NCBI GenBank assembly: GCA_002347685.1
Contig: DDWS01000004.1
Coordinates: forward strand, 62,001 to 126,000
Direction of reading: 5' to 3'
DNA length: 64,000 bases
DNA from: Syntrophaceae bacterium UBA2280
GTDB lineage: Bacteria > Desulfobacterota > Syntrophia > Syntrophales > Smithellaceae
The notes beneath the pieces are model-generated. The model did not search any database. It saw only the letters and a list, made by a program, of their open reading frames with translations, and was not told where the DNA came from. Positions 17,028 through 25,607 of the stretch are shown piece by piece. Position numbers and translations under genes: made by a program. Numbering within the stretch: position 1 is the first letter of the stretch; each line of letters begins with the position of its first letter.

Positions 17028-17073
17028 GCTCATAACCCAAAGGTCACAGGTTCAAATCCTGTCCCCGCTACCA
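17028..17073 (+). tRNA. 3' half of a CAT-anticodon tRNA (att-site relic)
   Basis: The sequence begins in the anticodon arm with loop CTCATAA (anticodon CAT, Met or Ile2), continues with CCCAA as the 3' anticodon stem, a variable loop, a perfect T-arm ACAGG-TTCAAAT-CCTGT, the acceptor strand CCCCGCT, discriminator A and encoded CCA. The 5' half is absent: the bases before the loop (TTAAG) do not pair with CCCAA beyond one pair, and no D-arm is present. Such 3' halves are typical attachment-site duplicates left by tRNA-targeting integrases. It is not a functional tRNA. Confidence 0.8.
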
Positions 17074-17078
17074 AATAA

Positions 17079-17117
17079 AATAAGGGGGTTACCCAGTTAA
17101 TGGTTAACCCCCTTATT
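17079..17117 (+). terminator. Rho-independent terminator after tRNA fragment
   Basis: AATAAGGGGGTTA pairs with the 3' arm in TTAACCCCCTTATT (about 13 bp) around a ~12-base loop, followed by a T/A-rich tail. Its position directly after the encoded CCA suggests it is the original terminator of the tRNA gene from which this half derives. Confidence 0.75.
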
Positions 17118-17378
17118 TATATTTTAAAATAATTTCCAACCTTCAGAATGAAATTGAGCATAAAAGATGACAGCCCATTAGCCACACATTCACTGTGACA
17201 GATTGCGTTCCTTTTTTATCCATTTCGCGACTCTAGCTTAATATTTGGTACATGTTATATTCTGAAGGCAGGTCACTCGGCCACTCTTCATTCTCACCTT
17301 TCACTCCCTGCCCCGACAATCAGAATGGTGCTTTGGAACAAGACCAGTTGGCGACTTTAGCTCAGAATGTGGGGAATT

Positions 17379-18083
17379 TTATGATTGCTTGCTTTGGCTT
17401 TTCTTCTTTTCTTTGGCCGTCTTGGATGGCGGACGACTCACTTCCTTTTTTGTTTTTCCCTCACGGAGGACGAATGCGGGGATAAGAATAAATTTCAGGG
17501 TTTCTTTGACTAGATCGATGTAACATTTTCGATCGAGTTTTAACATCAGACGAAAATAATTTTCCCCGGAAATAAAGTTGTGCATTCCGTTCATGATGCT
17601 CATTACTTCCATCATGGCCCTGGGCGATGGATTTTTTGCGTCTTTTGCCAGGCCCATAGCATAAGCGATGTCGCCGCTGAATTCCGGCACTTTGAAATCA
17701 ATGTCGACCTCGTTCCTTGTTTTGCTAAAATAGCGGAGCAGGACGAGGTTCGATATTTCCGGGTGGTCAAACAAATAATCCGTCATCATGTCGAGGGAGA
17801 TGTTCATACGTTCTTCCAGGGAGCTGCCGTGGACGATTTTCTCCACCTTGAGAAGCTCTTTCCCCAGATCGTTGTTCACATCCATGACGACGGCTTCATA
17901 GAGGTCATTTTTATCGCCCCAGTGGTAGTGAAGGGTGGAAATGTCGATTCCCACTTCCTTGGCAATCATTCGGGTTGTCGTGCCGTGGAAGCCGTATTCA
18001 CCAAAAATATGGCGGGCGGCTGTCAGGATCCTAGCTTTCATGGATTCGGGGTTTTTACGAGCCTTTTCAAGCGGTGATCTCAT
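17379..18083 (-). CDS. TetR-family transcriptional regulator
   Basis: A 234-residue regulator on the minus strand. Residues about 15-65 are the TetR helix-turn-helix (ILTAARHIFGEYGFHGTTTRMIAKEVGIDISTLHYHWGDKNDLYEA). The rest is an all-helical ligand domain with a lysine-rich tail (KTAKEKKKSQSKQS). The start is ATG 18083 with GAGGGAG upstream; a longer frame to 18152 lacks support. TetR proteins of this type often sense acyl-CoAs, and the fatty-acid cluster lies 2 kb away on the other strand, so it is a plausible repressor of region C. A decayed paralog is present at about 19395-19560. Confidence 0.85.
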   Translation of the reverse strand: MRSPLEKARKNPESMKARILTAARHIFGEYGFHGTTTRMIAKEVGIDISTLHYHWGDKNDLYEAVVMDVNNDLGKELLKVEKIVHGSSLEERMNISLDMMTDYLFDHPEISNLVLLRYFSKTRNEVDIDFKVPEFSGDIAYAMGLAKDAKNPSPRAMMEVMSIMNGMHNFISGENYFRLMLKLDRKCYIDLVKETLKFILIPAFVLREGKTKKEVSRPPSKTAKEKKKSQSKQS

Positions 18084-18422
18084 CACTTCACTCCCTCTTC
18101 TTTGGTTCCATTTTTTGATTGAACTGCTATTATAATAATTGTAAATCGTCAAGGATTTTTGATTTTGCCAAGACGTCAGGGGTTCATTCCGGCATGAGGT
18201 CTGGAGAAGGACCTGTCGCTCACCATGCGCTCGTGATACGCATTCAAATGAAATGTCTGCGTGTCACGTACGACAGGCTGATTTCTTTAAAAACCTGATA
18301 CGACACCCTCGTTGACCGCCTATGTGCTTTTAGAGATACATTTTCCACGGAAGGCATAAGAACGTCTCACTGCTTCGCGCGCCATTTTCATAACAACTGT
18401 AAAAGTTGCTCACCTGAAAATA

Positions 18423-18755
18423 TCATCCTTTGGAAAAATTGATCTGCGAGTATGGGTAGCGTGCATGCAGGAGAGCCCTGATTGCCGCCTGTATTTGTTG
18501 ATCGATGATGGGTTCTACTTCGCTGACCGGCTTTCCCTGTGCGTCAATTTTCGTCTTCCAGGAATGAAGGTAACCGGGGATAAAAAGGAACCGGCATCCG
18601 GTGCGCCCGCAACAAGAGTTGTCAACAGTCGCAACCCCCAGAAGATAGAGATATTCTTTTCCGCTGTGCGTCAGACGTCCTTCTTCGACGATTTCGTAAT
18701 GACCCGCAATGAATTGCACTTCTTCCCCGATTTCGTGATGCGTGTAGTTCTCCAT
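18423..18755 (-). CDS. Small conserved hypothetical protein with CC-GxxGC motif
   Basis: A 110-residue soluble protein with YTHHEIGEEVQFIAG near its N terminus, EYLYLLGVATVDNSCCGRTGCRFLFIPGY in the middle, and PVSEVEPI later. I recall proteins of this pattern recurring in deltaproteobacteria, without an assigned function. The three cysteines in CCGRTGC could bind a metal. ATG 18755 is preferred over the ATG at 18770 because the conserved part starts at MENYTHHEIG. It is transcribed convergently or independently of its neighbours; about 340 bases separate it from the TetR gene upstream of which it lies. No function is proposed. Confidence 0.6.
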   Translation of the reverse strand: MENYTHHEIGEEVQFIAGHYEIVEEGRLTHSGKEYLYLLGVATVDNSCCGRTGCRFLFIPGYLHSWKTKIDAQGKPVSEVEPIIDQQIQAAIRALLHARYPYSQINFSKG

Positions 18756-19090
18756 CCTATGCTTCCTCACATCTTTTTGCTGTATACCTTCGCTTTTTTA
18801 TGCATGAAAGAAACAAAATACCGCTCGCGTATGTCAAGTTTGCCGACGCTCGTCTTGAGCTGAGCTTCATGTGCATGACGAAGTCGCCAGGATTTCGCCG
18901 TTCTATTTTCAGGGATTCCTGGATGCTTTGATCGTTGTCTGCGGAATATCCGCCGTTGGAAAGACACAGTCCGGCAGCCCGCTATTTTTCCGTCATGCAG
19001 GCCTGTAACGGCCGACTCTAGATCCCGGAATGATTCTGATCCATTAATGGATTCCCGGTTTCTGTGATGTTTCTTCTAGGAAAAAATGTC

Positions 19091-19125
19091 AACATATTAT
19101 ATCATATGTTTCAATCAATTGATTG
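19091..19125. promoter_or_regulatory. AT-rich palindromes, possible TetR operator
   Basis: AACATAT (19091) and ATATGTT (19104) form an inverted repeat, followed at once by the perfect 14-base palindrome CAATCAATTGATTG (19112-19125) and another ATATGTT at 19131. Such dense symmetry suits a dimeric repressor site, but it may be simple AT-rich symmetry. Confidence 0.35.
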
Positions 19126-19300
19126 TGTCAATATGTTAATTCCTGTAAAAAGTCAAGAGGGTTTCTTTAAGGGGGAGCCTTGCTGCTGACGCAATGGTGA
19201 TATAAATGCAGGATGTCTTGCGTCCCTGCAGGGATATGCTTTAAAATTACCAATAATTACTGCGTAATGGATCATAACAGCCATTTCTTGAAAAAATATC

Positions 19301-19346
19301 TTGACAAAAAATGAATTTCGAAATAATAAGTCCATCAAATGATGGA
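19301..19346 (+). promoter_or_regulatory. Near-consensus sigma-70 promoter with operator-like dyad
   Basis: TTGACA (19301-19306), 17 bases, TAATAA (19324-19329). Immediately downstream, where transcription would start, TCCATC-AAAT-GATGGA (19331-19346) forms a dyad with 6-bp arms. It precedes the TetR remnant and looks like that gene's former autoregulated promoter. Confidence 0.6.
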
Positions 19347-19394
19347 ATTGTTGGATTGAACTAATATTTGGAATGTCTAATATCGGAGCAGAGT

Positions 19395-19560
19395 ATGGGC
19401 GCGATTTTTGAAACGACTATGGAAGATCCCAACTTTGCGAACGGAAGAAATCTGGTCTTGTTCCACCGTCTTTTCGGGCCATACGGTTCCCACGATATAG
19501 TGACCCGGATGATGATTTGGAAAAAGGGCATCGATATTTCCACTCTGCATTCGTTCCTGT
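19395..19560 (+). pseudogene. Decayed TetR-family regulator (HTH remnant)
   Basis: The frame from the ATG at 19395 reads FANGRNLVLFHRLFGPYGSH, then TRMMIWKKGIDISTLHSFL, and stops. This lines up with the intact TetR protein encoded at 17379-18083 (AARHIFGEYGFHGTTTRMIAKEVGIDISTLHYHW), including the identical GIDISTLH recognition-helix end. The alignment requires several substitutions and the frame ends right after the HTH, so the gene is broken. A near-consensus promoter still lies 50 bases upstream. Confidence 0.6.
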
Positions 19561-19576
19561 AAAGGAAGACGATCTC

Positions 19577-19951
19577 ATGAAGTTGTCACTTTCTTTAGCA
19601 GCAAGGCTTTCGGCCGGAAACTCCTCGATGAGGGGAAAATTATCCGCGGCCTTCCCGGGCAGGAAGGTTTTATTTGCGTTTTTCGAAGTGTCGGATCATT
19701 CGGAAGATAAAATTGAAGTTACTCCTCAGAAAATAACCGAAGTTAAAAATCGAATCAAACCTCTCTTCAGGACAAAGGCAAGGGATGCATCGACTAAAAA
19801 ATTCAGCAAGGCCGATGCGCTTGTGATACCGGCTCTGCCGTTATCCCGCACCTTACGGGATTCCCATATAGAAAAAAGAGAAATGATTATAGTGCCCCGT
19901 TGTTGCGAGGCAGGAGGTGCAGCATGCCGGTCCGAAATGGCGGGGGGATAA
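19577..19951 (+). CDS. Doubtful ORF downstream of TetR remnant
   Basis: A 124-codon frame with AAAGGAAG 8 bases before the ATG. The product is basic, with no recognised domain or membrane segment. It may be a rearranged or frameshifted remainder of the TetR ligand domain, or chance. No function is proposed. Confidence 0.2.
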   Translation: MKLSLSLAARLSAGNSSMRGKLSAAFPGRKVLFAFFEVSDHSEDKIEVTPQKITEVKNRIKPLFRTKARDASTKKFSKADALVIPALPLSRTLRDSHIEKREMIIVPRCCEAGGAACRSEMAGG

Positions 19952-20114
19952 CAAAACTGATGACACCGGGCATAAACAGTTACAGCCCTGGAACCTTCCG
20001 CGGGCAGTTGCGGGCCGGGGCGAAAGCCAAAAGCTGTTTTCTCTCGTAAAGTATCAATATTATTGACGGTGGCAAACGGGCTTATTCATAAAATGAAAAA
20101 AAGGAGAAGTCAGC

Positions 20115-20921
20115 ATGGAAAATGAATCGTTTCTTAAAGTTGAAAAAACCGGTCATGTAGCCTGGCTGATTCTGAACAGACCGAAACAGCGCAATACCAT
20201 GACCATGGAATTTTTCCAGGAAATCCACCGGCTTTTTGAGGCGTTTGATGAAGATGACGATGTGCGCGTCGTCGTCATTCGGGCGGAAGGAAAGAGCTTT
20301 ACCGCGGGGCTGGACCTTGTTGCCGCCCAGTCTCTCCTTGGAGACGGGTCGGCTGTGTACCGGGAAGAACTCCGCAGAAAAATCATGAAGCTCCAGGAGA
20401 GTATGACCGCGATCGAAAAATGCCGGAAACCTGTTATTGCCGCCATTCACGGGTACTGCATCGGTGGAGGCGTCGATCTTACCAGCGCTTGTGATATCCG
20501 GCTTGCGTCTCGGGACGCCATCTTCTCCATCCGGGAAACGCGAATCGGCATCATAGCCGATATCGGGACCCTCCAACGTGTTCCGTACATTATCGGAGAA
20601 GGCTGGTTTAGGGAACTGGCTCTGACCGGCAGGGATTGGACTGCTGAGGAAGCCCTGAAGATGGGGTACATCACACGGCTCTGCGAGAACGGTCAGGCTC
20701 TTTTTGATGAGGCCCGAAACCTGGCTGAAGAGATAGCCGGTTTGCCCCCCCTCGCTGTTCAGGGCATCAAGGAAGTCGCGAATTACAGCCGTGATCACGG
20801 TATTCAGCAGGGACTGGAATATGTGGCCCAGCGGAATTCCGCATTGGTGCCCAATGATGATATGATTGAAGCGGTTGCAGCGTTCCTTGAAAAACGGGCG
20901 CCGAATTTTCGCGGGCGATAG
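20115..20921 (+). CDS. Crotonase-family, dienoyl-CoA isomerase-like
   Basis: A 268-residue enoyl-CoA hydratase/isomerase-fold enzyme. The CoA oxyanion-hole segments are AGLDL near residue 64 and IGGGVD near 116-121. Three acidic residues match the delta3,5-delta2,4-dienoyl-CoA isomerase signature of ECH1: D121 in GGGVDLTSA, E141 in IRETRIG and D149 in IIADIGTLQRVP. Hydratases would instead have the two glutamates. It therefore probably shifts conjugated double bonds during breakdown of unsaturated or alicyclic acyl-CoAs. AAAAGGAGAAG lies just before the ATG. It heads the acyl-CoA gene cluster. Confidence 0.8.
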   Translation: MENESFLKVEKTGHVAWLILNRPKQRNTMTMEFFQEIHRLFEAFDEDDDVRVVVIRAEGKSFTAGLDLVAAQSLLGDGSAVYREELRRKIMKLQESMTAIEKCRKPVIAAIHGYCIGGGVDLTSACDIRLASRDAIFSIRETRIGIIADIGTLQRVPYIIGEGWFRELALTGRDWTAEEALKMGYITRLCENGQALFDEARNLAEEIAGLPPLAVQGIKEVANYSRDHGIQQGLEYVAQRNSALVPNDDMIEAVAAFLEKRAPNFRGR

Positions 20922-20928
20922 GGAATAT

Positions 20929-20949
20929 CAGATGATCTCATGTCATCTG
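20929..20949 (+). terminator. Weak hairpin after first crotonase gene
   Basis: CAGATGA and TCATCTG are 7-bp complementary arms around a 7-base loop, 8 bases after the stop codon. No good T-run follows, so termination would be partial at best. Confidence 0.3.
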
Positions 20950-21010
20950 TTCGATTCATAGTGAGAGAAGGGAGTTTGATTACAGACAGAAGGTGTATTG
21001 GCAAAACCAG

Positions 21011-21031
21011 GTGAGTGAGTGAGTGAGTGAG
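21011..21031 (+). repeat. GTGA tetranucleotide repeat, five copies
   Basis: Five perfect tandem GTGA units lie in the untranslated stretch 51 bases before the acyl-CoA ligase start. Short tandem repeats here can change in copy number by slippage and alter promoter or leader spacing. Confidence 0.8.
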
Positions 21032-21081
21032 AAGAAGGCTCTGAAGAATTGGCGTCACAGACAAGATGAAGGAGGAACAAA

Positions 21082-22761
21082 ATGTCGTTTGATAGATTAT
21101 GGCACAAATCCTATGCTTCAAGTGTTTCTGGGGAAATCAATCTTGAAAAAATCACGATGGCGGAAGTTCTGACGAGAACAGCGGGCAAATATCCGGACCG
21201 AATTGCTTTCATTTACATGGGTAAGAAGATTACCTATCGAGAATTGGAAAAATTGGTAAACCGTTTTACCCGGGCATTGATCGACGTCGGAGTGCGGGAA
21301 GGAGACAAGGTGGCAGTTCTCCTGCCCAACATACCGCAGATAATCATTGCCGATCATGCCGTCTATCGTGTGGGGGCTGCGACCACCATGAACAATCCGC
21401 TTTATACGGAGCGGGAATTAACCCACCAGCTCAATGATTCGGATGCCACCATCCTGGTAACGTTGGATCTTCTGCTTCCCCGGGTGCTCAAAATCAAGAA
21501 CGAAACAAAGATCAAGAAAATCATTACCTGCCATATCAGTGACTATCTGCCCTTTCCCAAGAAGCAGCTTTTTCCCTATGTAAAAAAGACAATGTTCAGA
21601 AAGGTGGAACCGCAGCCGGACGTTTATGAATTTATGGATCTTATTGCTAAATATTCCGATGCACCGGTGGAAAACAAGGCAAAGTGGGATTCGCTGGCCG
21701 CTCTTATCTACACCGGGGGAACGACTGGTGTCAGCAAGGGCGCTATGTTGACCCATGCCAATATCTCATCAATTGTCCAGCAGTTCTCCGCATGGTTTCC
21801 CGATCTAAAGGGCACATACCAGAATCTCACGGGGATTTATCCCGTGTTTCATTCCGCCGGGTATTCGGTAAGCCAGAACCTTCCTATCTGGAATGGCTGG
21901 GGCTGCACGCTGGTGCCAAAACCGGAACCGGAAGTTATCGTCGAAATGCTTGAAAAGTACCGGCCGACATTCCTTACCGGTGTGCCCACTATTTATACGG
22001 CACTGCTGGGCAATGAAAAATTCCGGAAGATGGATCTTTCCTTTGTGACGGGATATTTTGGAGGGGCGGCGCCCCTGCCGGAAAACACACTGAATCAGTT
22101 GAAAGAACTCCACGGGGCAATCATCTATGATGTTTACGGCGCTACTGAGAATACGGCATTTGCAACGACTACTCCCTGGGGTGGGAAGGTAAAAATCGGG
22201 ACAGTGGGACTTCCGCTTCCCAACACGGATATTAAAGTCGTGGATGTTGAGACCGGCACCAAGGGACTCCCCATCGGCGAAAACGGTGAAATTTGCATTA
22301 AAGGTCCCCAGGTGATGACCGGGTACTATAAAAAACCGGAAGAAACAGCGAATGCCCTCAAGGATGGATGGTTTTATACCGGAGACATCGGGTTCATCGA
22401 TGAGGATGGGTACCTGACCATATCAGACCGCAAAAAGGACGTCATCGTGGCGAGCGGCTTCAATGTCTTTCCCAAAGAGATAGATGAAATCCTCTTCGAG
22501 CACCCCAGGATCAGCGAGGCCTGTTGTATAGGTATTCCTGACGAGTACAGGGGTGAAACTGTAAAAGCTTTCATTGTGGCCAAGCCCGGAGAGACGCTGA
22601 CGAAACAGGAGGTGACGGCCTTCTGCAAAGAGAGACTGACGGGCTACAAGGTTCCCACAGAGGTGGAATTTATTGAAGAGCTTCCCAAGAGTGCGATTGG
22701 CAAGATCATGCGTCGCGAACTGAGGGAGATGGATAAGAAAAAAAGGGAGAAAGTGTCATGA
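21082..22761 (+). CDS. Long-chain-type acyl-CoA synthetase (AMP-forming, FadD-like)
   Basis: A 559-residue ANL-family ligase that activates a carboxylic acid to its CoA thioester with ATP. The P-loop is YTGGTTGVSKGAMLTH (about residues 212-227). The YGATENT motif, the adenine-site WFYTGDIGFIDEDGYLTISDRKKD hinge, and the C-terminal catalytic lysine in LPKSAIGKIMRRELR are all present. GAAGGAGGAAC lies just before the ATG. The stop overlaps the next crotonase start (ATGA), showing tight coupling. The acid could be fatty, aromatic or alicyclic; the closest pattern is FadD. Confidence 0.9.
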   Translation: MSFDRLWHKSYASSVSGEINLEKITMAEVLTRTAGKYPDRIAFIYMGKKITYRELEKLVNRFTRALIDVGVREGDKVAVLLPNIPQIIIADHAVYRVGAATTMNNPLYTERELTHQLNDSDATILVTLDLLLPRVLKIKNETKIKKIITCHISDYLPFPKKQLFPYVKKTMFRKVEPQPDVYEFMDLIAKYSDAPVENKAKWDSLAALIYTGGTTGVSKGAMLTHANISSIVQQFSAWFPDLKGTYQNLTGIYPVFHSAGYSVSQNLPIWNGWGCTLVPKPEPEVIVEMLEKYRPTFLTGVPTIYTALLGNEKFRKMDLSFVTGYFGGAAPLPENTLNQLKELHGAIIYDVYGATENTAFATTTPWGGKVKIGTVGLPLPNTDIKVVDVETGTKGLPIGENGEICIKGPQVMTGYYKKPEETANALKDGWFYTGDIGFIDEDGYLTISDRKKDVIVASGFNVFPKEIDEILFEHPRISEACCIGIPDEYRGETVKAFIVAKPGETLTKQEVTAFCKERLTGYKVPTEVEFIEELPKSAIGKIMRRELREMDKKKREKVS

Positions 22762-23564
22762 GTGCGTTGATTCCGGAATTCAAGACATTGCTCTTCGAAG
22801 AAAAAGAACCGCACATTGGCGTGGTGACCATGAACCGTCCCCGGCAGCTCAATGCCATCAACCTGGATATGCTCATCGACTTCGAAAGGCTGTTTCAGGT
22901 ATTGTCTGAGAAAGATTCCATCAGGGTTCTCATCATCACGGGCGCCGGCAAGGGGTATTCTTCGGGCGCTGATCTCAATGATGCAGTGATCTACAAGGAG
23001 TCCGAAGCGTTTGCGGATCCTGAAAAGTTCTTGAAACTCGTGCAGGAACGATACGCCGCCCTGATTCTGGGCATGAGAAGGATTCCCCAGCCGATTATAT
23101 CGGCCGTGAACGGACCGGCCGCCGGAGGAGGTTTTTCCATGACGCTTGCCAGCGATATCCGGGTGGCGTGCAAAGAAGCCTATTTTGTGGCCTCTTTCAT
23201 TAATATCGGGCTTTCCGGTGGTGAACTGGGATGCTCTTTTTTGCTGCCCCGGCTGGTGGGGCTCGCGCACGCTTCCGACATTCTGCTTACCGGCAGGAAG
23301 ATCGGGGCACAGGAAGCTGAAAAAATAGGTCTCATCAATAAGCTGGTTTTGCGGGATGATCTTCTGGAAACAGCGCTCGCCTATGGAAGATTGATGGCAT
23401 GCAAAAGCGTGGGAGGCCTGAAGCTCACCAAGCGGGTTCTGAGTGAAAATATTACGGCTCCGTCGCTGGAAAGTGCGGTGAACCTGGAAAACCGAAACCA
23501 GACCATCATGGTTTTTTCAGGCGAGTTTTTCAAGCTGGTCGGGCAATTTTGTAAAGAGCCATGA
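22758..23564 (+). CDS. Enoyl-CoA hydratase/isomerase family protein
   Basis: A 268-residue crotonase-fold enzyme. SSGADLND near residue 70 and GPAAGGGFSMTLASDIRVAC near 118 are the CoA-binding and oxyanion-hole segments. NIGLSGGELGCSFLLPRLVG occupies the place of the second catalytic segment; the Glu in GGELG may be the acid/base residue, while the first hydratase Glu is replaced by a serine- or methionine-containing segment, so isomerase or another crotonase reaction is possible. Start overlaps the ligase stop by four bases. Likely acts on the product of that ligase. Confidence 0.8.
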   Translation: MSALIPEFKTLLFEEKEPHIGVVTMNRPRQLNAINLDMLIDFERLFQVLSEKDSIRVLIITGAGKGYSSGADLNDAVIYKESEAFADPEKFLKLVQERYAALILGMRRIPQPIISAVNGPAAGGGFSMTLASDIRVACKEAYFVASFINIGLSGGELGCSFLLPRLVGLAHASDILLTGRKIGAQEAEKIGLINKLVLRDDLLETALAYGRLMACKSVGGLKLTKRVLSENITAPSLESAVNLENRNQTIMVFSGEFFKLVGQFCKEP

Positions 23565-23656
23565 TCAGCTTCACTCGCCGTTCCAGGGGTAAAACGAAAA
23601 TGACCACGACAAAACGAAACATATGGGAAAGTTTCTCGTAGAGGAGAATGTGTGTA

Positions 23657-25525
23657 ATGCAGAAGTATCTGGTTGATCATCGTGATTTGCAGTTTGCCTT
23701 GTTCGAATTTCTGGAAGTGGACAAAATGAACAGCTTCCAGCGTTATGAAAATTTTGATCGTGGCGTATACGAGGAAACGATCCGCCTGGCCGAAAGGATT
23801 GCGGCGGAATCGGTTTTCCCGGCGAATGTGACCGGGCACAGGGAGGGATGCCATTATGATCCGCAAACCAGATCTGTGCGATTACCCTCGGGGTATCAAG
23901 CTGCGGCCAAGGCGCTCTTTGATGCGGGATTCTTAAGTATTGCCGATGACCAGGACATCGGAGGAGCAGGGATGCCGCTGGCCATCCAGTCGTGTGCCTG
24001 GGAAATATTTTGCGGGGCCGGCGGAGCACTAATGCTTTTTTTCATGCTGGGGCACGGGGCAGCTCATTTAATCCATAGTTTCGGGACCCCAAAACAGAAG
24101 TCCCGCTATGTGAAAAAGCTTCTTTCCGGTGAATGGGGCGGAACCATGTGCCTTACGGAACCGGAGGCAGGCTCCGATGTGGGGGCTTTGAAAACAAAAG
24201 CCGTCCTGCAGTCCGACGGATCGTATAGAATTACCGGGCAAAAGTGTTTCATTACCAACGGAGACCAGGACGTCACCCGCCAGATTGTCTATCCGGTTCT
24301 GGCCCGCATTGAAGGGGACCCGCAGGGAACCAAAGGGATTTCCATATTCATCGTCCCCAAGTATCTGGTCAATGATGATGGGACCCTGGGAGAAAGAAAC
24401 GATGTGTTCTGCACCGGCGTGGAGCATAAGATGGGCGCCCACGGATCGGCGACCTGCGCCATGTCCTTTGGTGAAGATGAATGCTGTACGGGTTATCTGC
24501 TGGGCGAGCGGGGCCGCGGTATGAATATCATGTTTCAGATGCTCAATGAAACAAGACTCGAGGTCGGCATTATGGCGTTGGGAGGTTCCTCCGCAGCTTT
24601 ACAGTGTGCCGTTGATTACGCGCGCACCCGACTGCAGGGGGTTCACTTCAGCCGGATGTTCGATACGGACGCTCCTAAAGTTCCCATCATTGAACATCCC
24701 GATGTCACGAGAATGCTGATGGGAATGAAGGGCTGCGTCGAGGCGGAACGGATGCTGTCCTATTATGTGGCAAAGCAGATCGACCTGGCCAGGCTGCTCG
24801 AAGGGGAAGCAAGCCGGGAAGCCCGGGCCCTGGTCGATATTCTCATCCCCCTGGTCAAGGCGGGCAATTCGGAAAATGCATGGCAGATCACTGCCGAAGC
24901 GATACAAGTCCACGGGGGATATGGCTATTGCTCGGATTATCCCGTAGAGCAGCTTGCGGTGGACTGCAAGGTTCTGAGCATTGTCGAAGGAACAAACGGC
25001 ATCCAGTCGCTGGATCTGGTCATGAGGAAGATCCTGTTGAATTCCGATCAGAAGAATTACAAAGTTTTAAAATCAAGAATGTTACAGACGATCGAAAACG
25101 CATCCGGTATCGTCGACGACGTTTACCGGAATATGCTCCTTACGGGGCTTGAACGGATGGATTCCATTTTGGATTCCATGAAAAAGCATATGGATGCGGG
25201 GCGATATCATACGCTGCTCATCAACGTTGATCCCGTGCGCAGGGCCTTTTTCGATTTGATGCTTGCCTGGATGCACATGTGGTGTCTGATGCTGGCGCGC
25301 CCGAAGCTTTCCGCGCTTACGGCCGGTGCAGAAGGTGAGGCACTGGCGGGAGTCCTTGCCCGGGATGCAGAGGCGGCTTTCTATTATGGCAAGGTATGCG
25401 CGTCGGAATTCTGGCTGGCGTCTGAGTTCCCGAAATATTTTGGGAAAATGGATGGAATATCGCTTAGTGAAAAAATTGATTTCCTGCCCGGGAATGCGGT
25501 TTTTTCTTCTCATCCTTGTTCGTGA
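23657..25525 (+). CDS. Acyl-CoA dehydrogenase, long form with C-terminal domain
   Basis: A 622-residue FAD enzyme introducing an alpha-beta double bond into acyl-CoAs. It begins MQKYLVDHRDLQFALFEFLEV, the N-terminal pattern of the ~600-residue acyl-CoA dehydrogenases. The FAD segment MCLTEPEAGSDVGALKTKA, the flavin-contact QVHGGYGYCSDYPVEQL, and VEGTNGIQSLDL are all present; a further C-terminal ~130-residue helical domain follows. ATG 23657 is preferred because GAGGAG at 23641-23646 is 10 bases away; ATG 23648 lies almost on it. The substrate length class is not evident. Confidence 0.88.
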   Translation: MQKYLVDHRDLQFALFEFLEVDKMNSFQRYENFDRGVYEETIRLAERIAAESVFPANVTGHREGCHYDPQTRSVRLPSGYQAAAKALFDAGFLSIADDQDIGGAGMPLAIQSCAWEIFCGAGGALMLFFMLGHGAAHLIHSFGTPKQKSRYVKKLLSGEWGGTMCLTEPEAGSDVGALKTKAVLQSDGSYRITGQKCFITNGDQDVTRQIVYPVLARIEGDPQGTKGISIFIVPKYLVNDDGTLGERNDVFCTGVEHKMGAHGSATCAMSFGEDECCTGYLLGERGRGMNIMFQMLNETRLEVGIMALGGSSAALQCAVDYARTRLQGVHFSRMFDTDAPKVPIIEHPDVTRMLMGMKGCVEAERMLSYYVAKQIDLARLLEGEASREARALVDILIPLVKAGNSENAWQITAEAIQVHGGYGYCSDYPVEQLAVDCKVLSIVEGTNGIQSLDLVMRKILLNSDQKNYKVLKSRMLQTIENASGIVDDVYRNMLLTGLERMDSILDSMKKHMDAGRYHTLLINVDPVRRAFFDLMLAWMHMWCLMLARPKLSALTAGAEGEALAGVLARDAEAAFYYGKVCASEFWLASEFPKYFGKMDGISLSEKIDFLPGNAVFSSHPCS

Positions 25526-25607
25526 GGTCGCAGGGAAGAATTCGGATTGCCGCCCGGTGACAGGATGGATAAGGTATGTCGGGCTGAAATACTCAAGGAG
25601 GATTTAC

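Larger units (their letters stand above)
16775..17378 (+). other. Intergenic junction with hairpins and a tRNA fragment
   Basis: About 600 bases with no gene. It holds an 11-bp dyad hairpin (16918-16964), a tRNA 3' half (17028-17073) and a terminator (17079-17117), each listed separately. The remainder is AT-rich with no recognised coding content. It looks like the scar of an integration or excision event. Confidence 0.6.
18756..20114 (+). other. Gene-poor, decayed region
   Basis: About 1.35 kb without an intact recognised gene. It holds AT-rich palindromes (19091-19125), a near-consensus sigma-70 promoter and dyad (19301-19346), a TetR-like gene remnant (19395-19560) and one doubtful ORF (19577-19951). 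It also has a weak promoter-like pair just before the first crotonase gene: TTGACG at 20063 and TCATAA at 20086, 17-base spacing. Confidence 0.55.

Noticed and set aside
17028..17073. A functional tRNA gene
   Set aside because: Acceptor 5' strand, D-arm and the 5' anticodon stem are missing.
21011..21031. A CRISPR-like repeat
   Set aside because: The units are four bases without spacers; no CRISPR array or cas gene was seen in the window.
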